From Chloroflexota bacterium (lineage in GTDB: Bacteria > Chloroflexota > Dehalococcoidia > Tepidiformales > Tepidiformaceae): a DNA stretch of 64,000 nt. How positions within the stretch are numbered: position 1 is the first letter of the stretch; every line of letters begins with the position of its first letter. The notes beneath the pieces are model-generated. The model saw only the letters and a list, made by a program, of their open reading frames with translations. It did no database searches and was not told the origin of the DNA. Made by a program: the position numbers and the translations under genes. Location of the stretch: positions 1 to 64,000 of the forward strand of contig JAPOQN010000016.1 in NCBI GenBank assembly GCA_026710655.1, given 5' to 3'. This document shows positions 15,873 to 24,397 of the stretch, piece after piece.

Positions 15873-16652
15873 CTACTCCGTGACCACCTCCAGGGTGGCG
15901 TGGCCGAAGAGGACGGCGAAGCGCCGGCACCACACGACCGCGCTCTTGAACTCCTCGACATCGATGTCGGCCGGGATCTCGTAGTTGAAGGCGCCGTCGG
16001 TGGCCTTCAGATCGCCGAGGTTGATGGCCTCCTCCTCCCAGCCGTCGGGGTTGCGGGAGAGGTAGACGAACAGGTCGGGGCCATTGCGCACGGAGAATTC
16101 CTCGACGCGCAGGATGTAGACGCCCGGCTCGGTCTCGATGATGAAGGCCTTGCCCTCGGCGAAATGGAAGTCGTCGGAGCCCTGCCAGTCGCCGAAGGCG
16201 ACAAGGCGGGGCCCATCTTCCTCCTCAGCCTCCCCGGCCTGATCGCCGGAGGCGGCCGCCGTCGTCGAGGCGGGTGTGGTGGCGGCGGCCGCCTCGGCTG
16301 CTGAGGTCGCGGTGGACTGGGCGGGTGTCGCGGGAGGCGACGTAGCCGTCGCGGCGGGCGTGGTCTCGGCTATGGCCGAGCGATCGAACTCGGGGGCGGC
16401 TTCCTCGAGGAAGCTGCGCTCCCAGAGGGGCGAGAGCAGGTACCAGGCGAGGGGGATGGCAATCGCCAGCAGGGGAAGGCCGATGCCGGCGGTGAGGTAC
16501 TTGTGCTCCAGCAGCGGGCGGTAGAGCCGCAGCCGCCAGACGGCGGCCAGCGCGCCCACGATCAGGACGATCACGATAGGGAGGATGATCCAGCGGTTGG
16601 GGTAGATAAATTCAGAGCCGAAGCGTTCGAGTTCGCCGAAGAATTCTTCCAT
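15873..16652 (-). CDS. Membrane-anchored DM13-domain protein
   Basis: 259 residues. Two N-terminal membrane helices (WIILPIVIVLIVGALAAVWRL and YLTAGIGLPLLAIAIPLAWYLL, about residues 20-80) are followed by a Thr/Ala-rich spacer (95-145) and an extracytoplasmic DM13 domain. The domain reads GVYILRVEEFSVRNGPDLFVYLS through SAVVWCRRFAVLFGHATL. DM13 is predicted to take part in redox transfer, and the conserved Cys of the VWCRRF motif is present. An AGAGGAAA ribosome binding site supports ATG 16652 over an ATG ten codons upstream. CcdA is encoded 3 kb away, but no direct link is visible. Confidence 0.85.
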   Translation of the reverse strand: MEEFFGELERFGSEFIYPNRWIILPIVIVLIVGALAAVWRLRLYRPLLEHKYLTAGIGLPLLAIAIPLAWYLLSPLWERSFLEEAAPEFDRSAIAETTPAATATSPPATPAQSTATSAAEAAAATTPASTTAAASGDQAGEAEEEDGPRLVAFGDWQGSDDFHFAEGKAFIIETEPGVYILRVEEFSVRNGPDLFVYLSRNPDGWEEEAINLGDLKATDGAFNYEIPADIDVEEFKSAVVWCRRFAVLFGHATLEVVTE

Positions 16653-16806
16653 CTGTACGTTTCCTCTGTACGTTCCTCGCAACCAGTGTAGCCGTGGGGC
16701 GCCCGGCGGCTTCGCGGTGCGTCTTTACCTTGGGCCGCCCCCTTGCCTCGCCCTTTCCGAACGCCTACAAGAGGGGTGGCCCCTCGCCGGGGCCGGGGAG
16801 CGGGCC

Positions 16807-17004
16807 ATGAAACCAGTCGTCGACCACACGCTCTGCGAGGGCCACGCGCGCTGCGAGGAGACGGCGCCCCAGGTGTTCGAGGTGGACGAGAACGACAAGA
16901 GCCAGGTGCTCGTGGAGGTCGTGCCCGAGGAGCTTCGCGATCGCGTCGACGTGGCCGTGCGCGTCTGCCCGCGGCAGGCCATCAGCCTGGAGGGGGCGTC
17001 ATGA
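16807..17004 (+). CDS. 3Fe-4S-type ferredoxin, P450 electron donor
   Basis: 65 residues. The cysteine pattern LCEGHARCEETAPQVF...VRVCPRQAI has His where a 4Fe-4S ferredoxin would have its second Cys, as in the single 3Fe-4S-cluster ferredoxins that feed bacterial cytochromes P450. ATG 16807 has a purine-rich upstream region (GGGGAG). The stop codon overlaps the ATG of the P450 gene (ATGA), so the two are translationally coupled and the ferredoxin is very probably its electron donor. No ferredoxin reductase lies in the operon. Confidence 0.92.
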   Translation: MKPVVDHTLCEGHARCEETAPQVFEVDENDKSQVLVEVVPEELRDRVDVAVRVCPRQAISLEGAS

Positions 17005-18356
17005 CCAGCGGCGCGCCCGCCCGCGACGGCGAAGCCCTCCACCTGAACACGCTCTCCATCACGGATACGCAGCGCTACGTCGAGCGCGGCTACCCCTGGG
17101 CGGAATGGGACCTGCTGCGCCGCGAGGCGCCCGTCTACTGGTACGACCGGCCCGACGTCGATCCGTTCTGGGCGCTAACCAGGTACGAGGACGCGCTCAC
17201 CGTCTCGAAGCGCTCGGACATCTTCATCAGCTCCGACCGGCTGCGCATCTTCCCGCGCACGCAGGAGGAGTTCTCGAAGCGGCGGAAGGCGGAACTGATC
17301 GCCCGCTACGGGCCGGAGAAGGCGCGGCGCTTCTACACGCTCAGCTTCATCGACATGGACGACCCCGACCACGCCGCCTACCGCAACCTGACCAACCGCA
17401 GCTTCACGCCGCGCGCCATGCGCATGATCGAGGACCACATCGCCGAGCTGGCGGAGGCGTATGCGAGCGGGTTCGCGAAGCAGCTCATCAATACCGTGGC
17501 CGAGCAGGGTGAGTGCGACTTCGTGCACGACCTCTCCGTGAAGCTGCCCATGGCCGCCATCTTCGAGATGGTCGGGTTCCCCCGCGACGACTGGGACGAG
17601 CTGTTCGGGATCAAGGAGATCGAGTACGGGTCCGACCGGGAGCTGGCGCTCGCCGGCCTCACGCCCGAGGAGCGCGATGTCGAGCGCCGCAAGGCCAACC
17701 GCTTCTCGACCCAGTACCTGTTCGACTTCGTCGAGGCCCGGAAGAAGGCGGGGGCGCCCAGCGACTGCCTCGCCGACGTGCTCCTGCGGGCCGAGCTGGA
17801 CGGGCGCAAGCTCGAGGACGACGAGATCTTCTCGTACATCAACCTGCTCATCGCGGGCGGGCTGGAGACGACCCGGAACGCCACAACCGGCGGCGTGCTC
17901 GCCCTGCTGGAACACCCCGAGGAGCGCGACAAGCTCGTGGCGAACCCAGAGCTGCTGCGTCCGGCGGTCGAGGAGATCCTGCGCTGGACCTCGCCCGTGA
18001 TCCAGTTCGCGCGGGTGGCCACGGAGGACTTCGAGTTGCGCGGCCACACCATCCGCGCGGGCGAGACGGTGGCGATGTGGTACCCCTCGACGAACCGCGA
18101 CGAGGAGGCCTGGGACGACCCCTACCGCTTCGACATCACGCGCGACCCGAACGACCACCTCGCCTTCGGCGGTTTCGGGGCGCACTTCTGCCTGGGGGCG
18201 AACCTGGCGCGCTGGGAGCTACGGGGCATCTTCAAGGAGCTGCTGCCGCTGCTGCCGGAGATGGAGCTCGACGGGCCGCCTTTCCGCCAGGACAGCCTGC
18301 ACGTGGGGGGCATCGTGAAGATGCCCGTGCGCTACCGGCCCGTCCCGGCGGCGTGA
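17001..18356 (+). CDS. Cytochrome P450
   Basis: 451 residues. All core P450 motifs are visible: I-helix oxygen-binding LIAGGLETTRN (about residues 287-297), K-helix EEILRW, and the haem loop FGGFGAHFCLGANLAR with Cys ligand near residue 397. It resembles the class I bacterial P450s that oxidise steroid, fatty-acid or terpene substrates; the substrate cannot be read from sequence. It is coupled to the ferredoxin upstream (4-base overlap) and the GNAT gene downstream (GTGA overlap). This makes a tight ferredoxin-P450-acetyltransferase-NUDIX operon, perhaps for modifying a small molecule. Confidence 0.95.
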   Translation: MTSGAPARDGEALHLNTLSITDTQRYVERGYPWAEWDLLRREAPVYWYDRPDVDPFWALTRYEDALTVSKRSDIFISSDRLRIFPRTQEEFSKRRKAELIARYGPEKARRFYTLSFIDMDDPDHAAYRNLTNRSFTPRAMRMIEDHIAELAEAYASGFAKQLINTVAEQGECDFVHDLSVKLPMAAIFEMVGFPRDDWDELFGIKEIEYGSDRELALAGLTPEERDVERRKANRFSTQYLFDFVEARKKAGAPSDCLADVLLRAELDGRKLEDDEIFSYINLLIAGGLETTRNATTGGVLALLEHPEERDKLVANPELLRPAVEEILRWTSPVIQFARVATEDFELRGHTIRAGETVAMWYPSTNRDEEAWDDPYRFDITRDPNDHLAFGGFGAHFCLGANLARWELRGIFKELLPLLPEMELDGPPFRQDSLHVGGIVKMPVRYRPVPAA

Positions 18357-18919
18357 CGGACGGCGGCGACGAGTACGAGTTCCGCGAGGTCGACGCCGCC
18401 GCGTGGGGGGACTTCGCGTCGCTGTTCGAGGGGCGCGGCGGTCCGAGCTACTGCTGGTGCATGGTCTTCCGCGCGCCCCCGGGGCAATCGCACGCCCCCG
18501 ACAAGGCGGCGAAGAAGGCGGAGATACGGCGGCGAATCTCCGCGAACGAACCGGTGGGCTTCCTCGCCTACGCGCAGGGCGAGCCCGTTGCCTGGTGCTC
18601 GATCGCGCCCGTGGGCACGTTCCAGCGGCTCGGCAAGGGCATCGACACGGAGCGCGAGGGGGTCTGGGCGCTGACCTGCTTCTACGTGCCCAGGCGGCTG
18701 CGGGGCCAGGGCCTCGCGCGACGCCTCCTGCAGGGCGCTATCGAGCACGCCCGCGCTCGCGGCGCGCACACCGTCGAGGCCTACCCGGTCGACCCGGACT
18801 CGCCCAGCTACGGCTACCTCGGCCGCGTCCCTATGTTCCTGGCGGCGGGGTTCGAGGAGGTGGGGCGGCACGGCACACGCCGCCACGTCATGCGCCTGGC
18901 GCTGGGGGAGCACGCCTGA
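18353..18919 (+). CDS. GNAT-family N-acetyltransferase
   Basis: 188 residues from a GTG that overlaps the P450 stop. The GNAT core is present: VGFLAYAQGEPVAWCSIAP, then LTCFYVPRRLRGQGLARRLLQGAIEHARARG (about 105-135), which holds the acetyl-CoA-binding R-x-x-G-x-G/A signature as RGQGLA, and the C-terminal YPVDPDSPSYGYLGRVPMFLAAGFEEV. An N-terminal PSYCWCMVF segment is typical of a subgroup of these proteins. The substrate is unknown. The operon position suggests action on a P450 product or self-protection, which is inference only. Confidence 0.88.
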   Translation: MTDGGDEYEFREVDAAAWGDFASLFEGRGGPSYCWCMVFRAPPGQSHAPDKAAKKAEIRRRISANEPVGFLAYAQGEPVAWCSIAPVGTFQRLGKGIDTEREGVWALTCFYVPRRLRGQGLARRLLQGAIEHARARGAHTVEAYPVDPDSPSYGYLGRVPMFLAAGFEEVGRHGTRRHVMRLALGEHA

Positions 18920-18920
18920 C

Positions 18921-19373
18921 GTGCGCGCGCCGTTCAACGCCCTGGTCATTCCCTTCTACCGCGCGCCCGGGGCGCCGACGCTCTACTGCGTGCTCCTGCG
19001 GGCCGATGCCGGGTTCTGGCAGTGGGTGGCCGGGGGCGGCGAGGACTCGGAGACGCCGGCAGAGACGGCGGTCCGGGAGACACGCGAGGAGACGGGCATC
19101 GAAGGTCCGCCGTACGCCCTCCAGTCCCAGGCGCGCGTCCCGGTGTCGGCGTTCGCCGCCCGCGACGAGTGGCCGGACGACCTCTACGTCATCCCCGAGT
19201 ACCACTTCGCGGTCGAGGCGAGCGCCCCCGAGGCGCAGCTCTCCGCGGAGCACACGGCCTGCGAGTGGCTCCGGTACGACGAGGCGTTCTCGCGCCTCCG
19301 CTTCCAGAGCAACCAGACCGCTCTCTGGGAGCTCGCCGAGCGCCTGTCGCGGGACGAGCTCGTGCTGGCTTGA
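18921..19373 (+). CDS. NUDIX hydrolase
   Basis: 150 residues, GTG start one base after the GNAT stop. The Nudix box GGGEDSETPAETAVRETREETGI at about residues 37-59 matches Gx5Ex7REUxEExGU completely, so it should bind metal and hydrolyse a nucleoside diphosphate-linked compound. The surrounding beta strands (ALVIPFYRAPGAPTLYCVLL, WQWVAGGGE) resemble the dihydroneopterin-triphosphate type NudB group, but that assignment is tentative. It is the last gene of the ferredoxin-P450 operon. Confidence 0.92.
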   Translation: MRAPFNALVIPFYRAPGAPTLYCVLLRADAGFWQWVAGGGEDSETPAETAVRETREETGIEGPPYALQSQARVPVSAFAARDEWPDDLYVIPEYHFAVEASAPEAQLSAEHTACEWLRYDEAFSRLRFQSNQTALWELAERLSRDELVLA

Positions 19374-19397
19374 TCCGGCCAGGAGCCCGGGCGCGGA

Positions 19398-19562
19398 CTA
19401 CAGCTTGGCGAGCCTTTCGAGCACCTTGCGTCGCCGCTCGATTACGAGCTTGGCCGCTTCCCGGACTCGTTGACGCTCCGGCGCATTGGGCGCCTTCTCC
19501 CGAGCTCCCCGGTTTGCCTCGGCATGGCGGTGGGTCTTCTTTGCCTGCGTCCTTTTCGCCAT
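19398..19562 (-). CDS. Small, very basic protein (54 residues)
   Basis: A short gene with a TGGAG ribosome binding site 7 bases before its ATG at 19562. The protein (MAKRTQAKKTHRHAEANRGA...) has about 18 Lys/Arg in 54 residues, is Ala/Glu-rich and predicted helical, and ends VIERRRKVLERLAKL. It could be a nucleic-acid-binding or ribosome-associated peptide; I recognise no family. It lies downstream of ccdA on the same strand, between that gene and the convergent NUDIX operon. Support is the ribosome binding site plus clean codon structure. Confidence 0.5.
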   Translation of the reverse strand: MAKRTQAKKTHRHAEANRGAREKAPNAPERQRVREAAKLVIERRRKVLERLAKL

Positions 19563-19622
19563 AGCGACTCCAGTGGCTATCGGCGCCCTTGCCTCAGGAC
19601 GCAGCCAGCGTTGCCCAGGCCA

Positions 19623-20681
19623 CTACAGGCCCTCGTTGATCTCCGCGAGGCCGAGGTCGAAGTACTCGTTCAGGTTCGTGACCGTGCCCGCCAGCAGGAG
19701 TGCGCCGAGGGCGATGAGCATGGCCGCGCTCGCCATCTCCACGGCCGGCATGAAGCGCTGCATCTTGCGCACGGCGCGGGCGGCGTCGCCGACGGCGAGG
19801 CCGGCGAGCAGGAAGGGGATGCCCAGCCCGGCGGAGTAGAAGGCCAGCAGGTAGGTGCCCGTGGCCGCATCGCCGGAAGTGGCCGCCAGCGTCAGGATGA
19901 AGCCGAGGACCGGCCCCACGCAGGGCGACCACCCGACCGCGAAGCCACCGCCCACCATCGCCGAGCGCGTGTAGCCCACGCTGCGGGCACCGCCGAAGTC
20001 GGCCTTGAAGGTCCGCTGCAGCAGGTTGAACTGGATGTAGCCCGAGAACTTCGCCCAGGCGACGAGCCCGCCCAGCCCCAGCAGCGCCATCCGCCACGGC
20101 TCGTCCCGCATTTCGGCGAACTCCACGATGCCGAAAAAGGCGGCGGCCGTGACTGCCAGCGCGATTGCGGCCACGAGCGGCGACTTCCGCGTGAAGGAGG
20201 GGATGAGGAGGGAGCCCAGCACGATGAGCAGGATGCCGGCCGCCGTCTCCAACTCGGGCTGGTAGTCGAGGAGGGCGAAGCCGAACAGGCCCGCGCTGGC
20301 TCCGAGCGCGATGAAGACGATGCTCAGGCCGATCACGAACGCGACGGCGTGCATGAACGTCTTGCCGCGGTTGGCGCGAATCTCGCCCTGCTCGACGGTC
20401 GCGCCGGCCAGGTTGGTCAGGTAGATGGGAACGATCGGGAGCACGCAGGGCGAGAGGAACGAGAGCACGCCCGCGGAGAAGGCGATGAACGGTCCGCCCG
20501 CGCCCTTCAGCGTCTCGCGTGGGTCAACCTCCACGCCGCCGACGGTGAAGATCAGGAACGGCGCGGCGAGCAGCGCGGCGAAGGCAAGGTACACCGCCCC
20601 CGCCCTGCCGCTCGGCAGCATGCGCGCCAGACCGGGCCCCGCCGTTTGCCGAGACGCCACCGCGTCCTCCCTCCGAGCCAT
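19623..20681 (-). CDS. ccdA: CcdA/DsbD-like cytochrome c biogenesis membrane protein
   Basis: 352 residues, polytopic. After an N-terminal helix the DsbD/CcdA domain begins with FSAGVLSFLSPCVLPIVPIYLTNLAG (about residues 68-93) and its second half has AVGWSPCVGPVLGF. These two SPCV/SPCVGP motifs hold the cysteines that carry electrons from cytoplasmic thioredoxin across the membrane to apocytochrome c or other thiol proteins. It is longer than minimal CcdA (about 240 residues) through extra helices. The ATG at 20681 is 11 bases after GGGAGGGG. No thioredoxin-like partner or haem lyase lies next to it. Confidence 0.93.
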   Translation of the reverse strand: MARREDAVASRQTAGPGLARMLPSGRAGAVYLAFAALLAAPFLIFTVGGVEVDPRETLKGAGGPFIAFSAGVLSFLSPCVLPIVPIYLTNLAGATVEQGEIRANRGKTFMHAVAFVIGLSIVFIALGASAGLFGFALLDYQPELETAAGILLIVLGSLLIPSFTRKSPLVAAIALAVTAAAFFGIVEFAEMRDEPWRMALLGLGGLVAWAKFSGYIQFNLLQRTFKADFGGARSVGYTRSAMVGGGFAVGWSPCVGPVLGFILTLAATSGDAATGTYLLAFYSAGLGIPFLLAGLAVGDAARAVRKMQRFMPAVEMASAAMLIALGALLLAGTVTNLNEYFDLGLAEINEGL

Positions 20682-20756
20682 TATGGCCCGCGGCCCCTCC
20701 CGTGCCAGAGGCGGAAGGTAAAGGCAGCGGACGGGCCTTCATCTGGGCGGCGGGCG

Positions 20757-21974
20757 CTACTCGCGGTCGGCGAGGTCGACGGTCTCGGTGCCAAGGGTGA
20801 CGGGATTCCCGCCGTCCTCCCAGGTATGGATGCTGTAGACGGCGACCGTCGGGTCGCCCTCGGCGCTCAGGTTGATGGGACCGCTTACGCCGCTGTAGTC
20901 GATGTCCGTGCCCTCGTCGATCAGGGCCGCGCACTCGCCGTAGCTGCCGCACTCGACGCCGTCGTGCGTGAGGCTCGCGATGGCGGCCATCATCGCCTCG
21001 CCGTCGCTGGGGTCGCCCACGATGCGCGCCGCCAGGGCCATCAGGATGACGCAGTCATAGCCTTCCGCAGCGTAGGCGAGGTAGTCGCCCGCACGGGCGC
21101 TGAGGCGCTCCTTGAATGCCTCGTTGCCCTTGGCGGTCTGCGAGATGCCCAGCATCCCGTCGAGCACGGACGGGTTGGAGGCGTCGACGCTCTCCCAGAG
21201 GGTGGGGCTGTAGAGGCCGGTGGCGGCGAACTGCCGCTCCGGCCCCACGCCCGACTCGATGAGCTGGCGTACGGTCTCGGAGCCGTCGCTGCTGAAGCCG
21301 AGGTTGATCACGATGTCGCCGTCGTAGTTCACGACAGCGGCAACCTCGGCGCTGTAGGAGGCGGTCTCCGGGTCGTAGAGGACCGAGAAGGTCTCGGCGC
21401 CGAGCCGCTCGAACTCGTCCCGCAGGAGGGCGTCGAGGGCGTTCCCCCAGGCATCGGCGCGACCGATGATGGCGATACGCGACACGCCCAGGGAGACGAC
21501 GTAGTCGGCGATGACGGGCGCCATGGCGGTGTCGGGCGGGATGGTGCGGAAGTAGTAGGCGGCGTTCGGTTGGCCGGTGAATACAGGAGAGGTGTTGGAT
21601 GGCGAGCATTGCGGCACCTGCTCGTCGAAGAGCGTCTGCACGAACGCCTGCGAGACGGACGATGCCGCCGCGCCGACGATGACGTGGGCGCCCTCGCCGG
21701 TGAGGCGGCGTGCCCCCTCGAGGCCGGTGGCGGGGTTGGTAGCTGAATCGGCGAGCGAGAGCGTGATCTCTCCACCCTGGGCGTTCACGTCCTCCACGGC
21801 GAGGCGCACGGCGGCGATGATGGGCACGCCAAGGAAGGCCAGCGAGCCCGTCTCGGGCAGCACCGCGCCGATGTGCAGCGCCTCCTCCTCCTCCCCGCCA
21901 CCACACGACCCGACCATGATCGCGAGCAGCACCGCTCCCGCGATCACCGCGTACGTCCGTCCCGCTGGCTTCAC
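20757..21974 (-). CDS. ABC-type branched-chain amino acid-like substrate-binding lipoprotein
   Basis: About 405 residues. The lipoprotein signal (YAVIAGAVLLAIMVGSC, lipobox Cys near residue 24) is followed by a periplasmic-binding-protein type I fold: LHIGAVLPETGSLAFLGVPIIAAVRLAVEDVNAQGG, then VIVGAAASSVSQAF and YYFRTIPPDTAMAPVIADYV, as in LivJ/LivK-type receptors. GTG 21974 has an AGGAGG ribosome binding site; an in-frame ATG at 22007 without one would add 11 residues. No permease or ATPase genes adjoin, so it either serves a transporter elsewhere or acts as a receptor. Confidence 0.9.
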   Translation of the reverse strand: MKPAGRTYAVIAGAVLLAIMVGSCGGGEEEEALHIGAVLPETGSLAFLGVPIIAAVRLAVEDVNAQGGEITLSLADSATNPATGLEGARRLTGEGAHVIVGAAASSVSQAFVQTLFDEQVPQCSPSNTSPVFTGQPNAAYYFRTIPPDTAMAPVIADYVVSLGVSRIAIIGRADAWGNALDALLRDEFERLGAETFSVLYDPETASYSAEVAAVVNYDGDIVINLGFSSDGSETVRQLIESGVGPERQFAATGLYSPTLWESVDASNPSVLDGMLGISQTAKGNEAFKERLSARAGDYLAYAAEGYDCVILMALAARIVGDPSDGEAMMAAIASLTHDGVECGSYGECAALIDEGTDIDYSGVSGPINLSAEGDPTVAVYSIHTWEDGGNPVTLGTETVDLADRE

Positions 21975-22093
21975 CGGAGCCCTCCTGTCTATCGACCTAA
22001 CCTGCATGCAACCGACAGCCAGGACGATACCAGAGGGCTAACGGCTCGCCGAACTATTCTCCGCTACACTGCGCGCCCAACGGAGGTACACGC

Positions 22094-22894
22094 GTGAACG
22101 AGTTTCGGGGCAAGACAGCAGTCGTGACGGGCGGCGCCGGCGGCATCGGCCGGGCCATGGCGCTGACGTTCGCGGAAGAAGGCATGAACGTCGTCATCGC
22201 CGACGTCGAAATGGAGACGGCCGCGAAGACGGCAGCCGAGATCGAGGCCAAGGGGGTGCGCTGCATCACCGTCGAGACGGATGTATCGAGCCGCGCCTCG
22301 GTGGGGAACCTCGCCGACCGCGCCTTCGCCGAGATGGGCGGCGTGCACGTCCTCTGCAACAACGCCGGCGTCGTCTCGATGGGCCCCGCCCACCAGCTCA
22401 CCGACCACGACTGGGACTGGGTCATCGGAGTCGACTTGCTGGGCGTGATCTACGGTATCCAGGCGTTCCTGAAGCGGATGGTGGACCAGGACGAGGCGTG
22501 CCACATCGTGAGCACGGCCTCGATCGCGGGGCTCGTGGCGCACCAGGGCATCGCGCCGTACAACGTCGCGAAGTTCGGCGTCGTCGCGCTCACGGAGACG
22601 CTGCGCATCGACCTGGGGGAGACGAAGGTGAGCGCCTCGGTGCTCTGCCCGGGCGGCGTGCGCACGCGCATCATGGAGTCCGACCGCAACCGACCGCAGG
22701 ATCTCGGTGGCCCCGGCGACTTCGAGGCGCGCGCGGGGGCGATGCCCCCCGATCCGATCGAGCCGATGGTTGTGGGCCAGCGGGTGCTCGCCGCGATCAA
22801 GGCAGACGCGCCCTACATCGTGACGCACAAGGAGCAGAAGGCGATGGTTGAAGGCCGCTTCAACCCGATCTTGGAGGCCTTCGACCGGCTGTAG
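22094..22894 (+). CDS. Short-chain dehydrogenase/reductase
   Basis: 266 residues, GTG start after a CGGAGG ribosome binding site. Classical SDR motifs are all present: cofactor loop VTGGAGGIGRA (about 12-22), an acidic residue after strand 2 (IADVE) that favours NAD, the NNAG motif, and the catalytic Ser of STASIAG with the YNVAK Tyr-Lys pair near residue 156. The exact substrate is unknown; neighbours include an enoyl-CoA hydratase on the other strand. It stands alone on its strand before the antitoxin gene. Confidence 0.93.
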   Translation: MNEFRGKTAVVTGGAGGIGRAMALTFAEEGMNVVIADVEMETAAKTAAEIEAKGVRCITVETDVSSRASVGNLADRAFAEMGGVHVLCNNAGVVSMGPAHQLTDHDWDWVIGVDLLGVIYGIQAFLKRMVDQDEACHIVSTASIAGLVAHQGIAPYNVAKFGVVALTETLRIDLGETKVSASVLCPGGVRTRIMESDRNRPQDLGGPGDFEARAGAMPPDPIEPMVVGQRVLAAIKADAPYIVTHKEQKAMVEGRFNPILEAFDRL

Positions 22895-22933
22895 GCATTT
22901 ACAGGTCCCGGCCATCTGTTGTAGGGTCTAAAG

Positions 22934-23188
22934 GTGAGTCACAGGGCCCAGGTCACGCTTACCGACGAGCAGTATTCTCGCCTACGCGATGAGTCGCGAC
23001 GCACTGGCCTCAGCTGCGCCGAGCTCATGCGTCGCGCCATCGACCGAAGCTATGCGGAAGGCCCCTCCGGCGGCCTGGACGAGGCTCTTGCCGAGACCTT
23101 CGGCCTCTGGAAGGACCGAGAACTGGACGGCGCCGCTTACGTTGACAAGCTGCGTCGCGGCATGGGCCGTCGGCTCGACAGGCGATGA
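22934..23188 (+). CDS. Ribbon-helix-helix antitoxin (VapB-like)
   Basis: 84 residues from GTG 22934. It opens with RAQVTLTDEQYSRLRDESRRTGLSCAELMRRAIDRSY, a ribbon-helix-helix DNA-binding domain, and ends in a charged, toxin-wrapping type tail (WKDRELDGAAYVDKLRRGMG). Its TGA overlaps the ATG of a PIN-domain toxin frame (ATGA), the normal VapBC arrangement. The toxin itself is broken by two frameshifts, so this antitoxin is intact without a working partner. Confidence 0.85.
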   Translation: MSHRAQVTLTDEQYSRLRDESRRTGLSCAELMRRAIDRSYAEGPSGGLDEALAETFGLWKDRELDGAAYVDKLRRGMGRRLDRR

Positions 23189-23567
23189 CGGTCGTCATCG
23201 ATACCACCGTTTCTCATCGACCACTTGCGGGGTGACCAACGGGCCCAAGAAGCAATTCGGCTGCCAGCCGGGCGCGGTGAGCGCCTTGCCGCGTCTGTGC
23301 TGACAAGGCTTGAGTTATTGGCCGGGATGCGCCCCGGCGAAGAGGACTCGATCCTGCGTCTCTTCGGCAACCTTGACTGGATCGACGTAGACGCGAATCT
23401 CGCTGATCGGCGCTGGGCGGCTCGCCAACCAGTTCCTGCTCTCTCACCCGCGTATCGACCCTGTCGACTACGTAATCGCTGCCACCACCGAACAGTTGAA
23501 CGCCCACCTCTGGACTCACAACGTCCGTGACTTCCCCATGTTTCGGGGGCTCCAGCCCCCGTACTAG
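23185..23567 (+). pseudogene. PIN-domain (VapC-like) toxin broken by two +1 frameshifts
   Basis: Three consecutive frames together give one PIN domain. Frame one reads MTVVIDTTV. After an extra T in the TTT at 23210-23212 the frame gives LIDHLRGDQRAQEAIRL...ASVLTRLELLAGMRPGEED...GNLDWIDVDANLADR. After an extra C near 23418, frame three gives RLANQFLLSHPRIDPVDYVIAATTEQLNAHLWTHNVRDFPMF and ends at TAG 23565-23567. The catalytic acids (D in VIDTT, E in LELLAG, D in VDYVIAA and D in VRDFPMF) are all still encoded. As written the toxin cannot be made in full. Two indels could be decay or sequencing error. Confidence 0.85.
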
Positions 23568-24349
23568 CGCCCCTGGAACTCCGGCTCGCGGCGCTCGAGG
23601 AAGGCGGCGGCGGCGTTCTTGAAGTCCTCCGTCTTCGAGGCGGCGATCATGTTGCCGGCCTCGAAGGTGAGCGTCTCCGCGAAGGTGTGGGTGGAGCCGT
23701 AGGCGAAGTTGCGCTTCATGCGCGCGTAGGCGGCAGTGGGGCCGGCGGCGAGCTTGCCCGCGAGCGCCATCGCTTCGTCGCGCAGGGCACCGTCGGCGAC
23801 GACCCGGTTGACGATGCCGAGCCGCAGGGCGGTGGCGGCGTCGATCTGCGAGCCGAGCAGGTAGAGCTCCTTGGCCTTCGCGACCCCCACGATGCGTTCG
23901 AGCTGCCAGCTCCCGCCGAAGTCGCCCGTGAGGCCCACGCGGCCGAAGGCGGTGACGAAGCGCGAGCTTGCCCCGGCCAGGCGGATGTCGGCGGCGAGGG
24001 CGAGGGAGAAGCCGGCGCCCGCGGCGGCCCCGTTGACGGCTGCGATGGTGGGCTTGGGCATCTCCGCGAGCAGTCGCGAGATATCCTCGAAGCGCCGTAG
24101 CTGGGCCGTGCCCCCGAGCGGGTCGAGCTCGTCGCCGGAACCGATTCCCTTCAGGTCACCGCCCGAGCAGAACGCACGCCCCGCGCCGGTTACGACGACG
24201 CAGCGCACGGCTTCGTCGGCAGCCGCCTCCTGGCCGCGCTGGACGAGGGCGTCGAGCAGCTCGCCGCTCATGGCGTTGAGCGCGTCGGGGCGGTTCAGGG
24301 TGATGACGCCGACGGCGCCGTCGGTCTCATAGCGGACGGTCTCGGACAT
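23564..24349 (-). CDS. Enoyl-CoA hydratase/isomerase family protein
   Basis: 261 residues. Crotonase-fold motifs are visible: VGVITLNRPDALNAMSGELL at the start, oxyanion-hole segments GRAFCSGGDLKGIG (about 60-73) and NGAAAGAGFSLALAADIRLA (about 107-126), then FGRVGLTGDFGGSWQLERIVG. The second catalytic Glu of true hydratases falls where this protein has Gly/Asp (LTGDFGG), so an isomerase or another crotonase reaction is possible. An AGGAGG ribosome binding site supports ATG 24349. The stop overlaps the end of the PIN pseudogene. Obg lies just downstream on the same strand's far side. Confidence 0.9.
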   Translation of the reverse strand: MSETVRYETDGAVGVITLNRPDALNAMSGELLDALVQRGQEAAADEAVRCVVVTGAGRAFCSGGDLKGIGSGDELDPLGGTAQLRRFEDISRLLAEMPKPTIAAVNGAAAGAGFSLALAADIRLAGASSRFVTAFGRVGLTGDFGGSWQLERIVGVAKAKELYLLGSQIDAATALRLGIVNRVVADGALRDEAMALAGKLAAGPTAAYARMKRNFAYGSTHTFAETLTFEAGNMIAASKTEDFKNAAAAFLERREPEFQGR

Positions 24350-24397
24350 TGCAGGGCCTCCTTCGGCAGGGGAGGCCATTCTAGCGCGAGGCTGCGT

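Noticed and set aside
19470-21746. 758-codon plus-strand frame opposite ccdA and the binding-protein gene
   Set aside because: Low-complexity shadow of two clear minus-strand genes.
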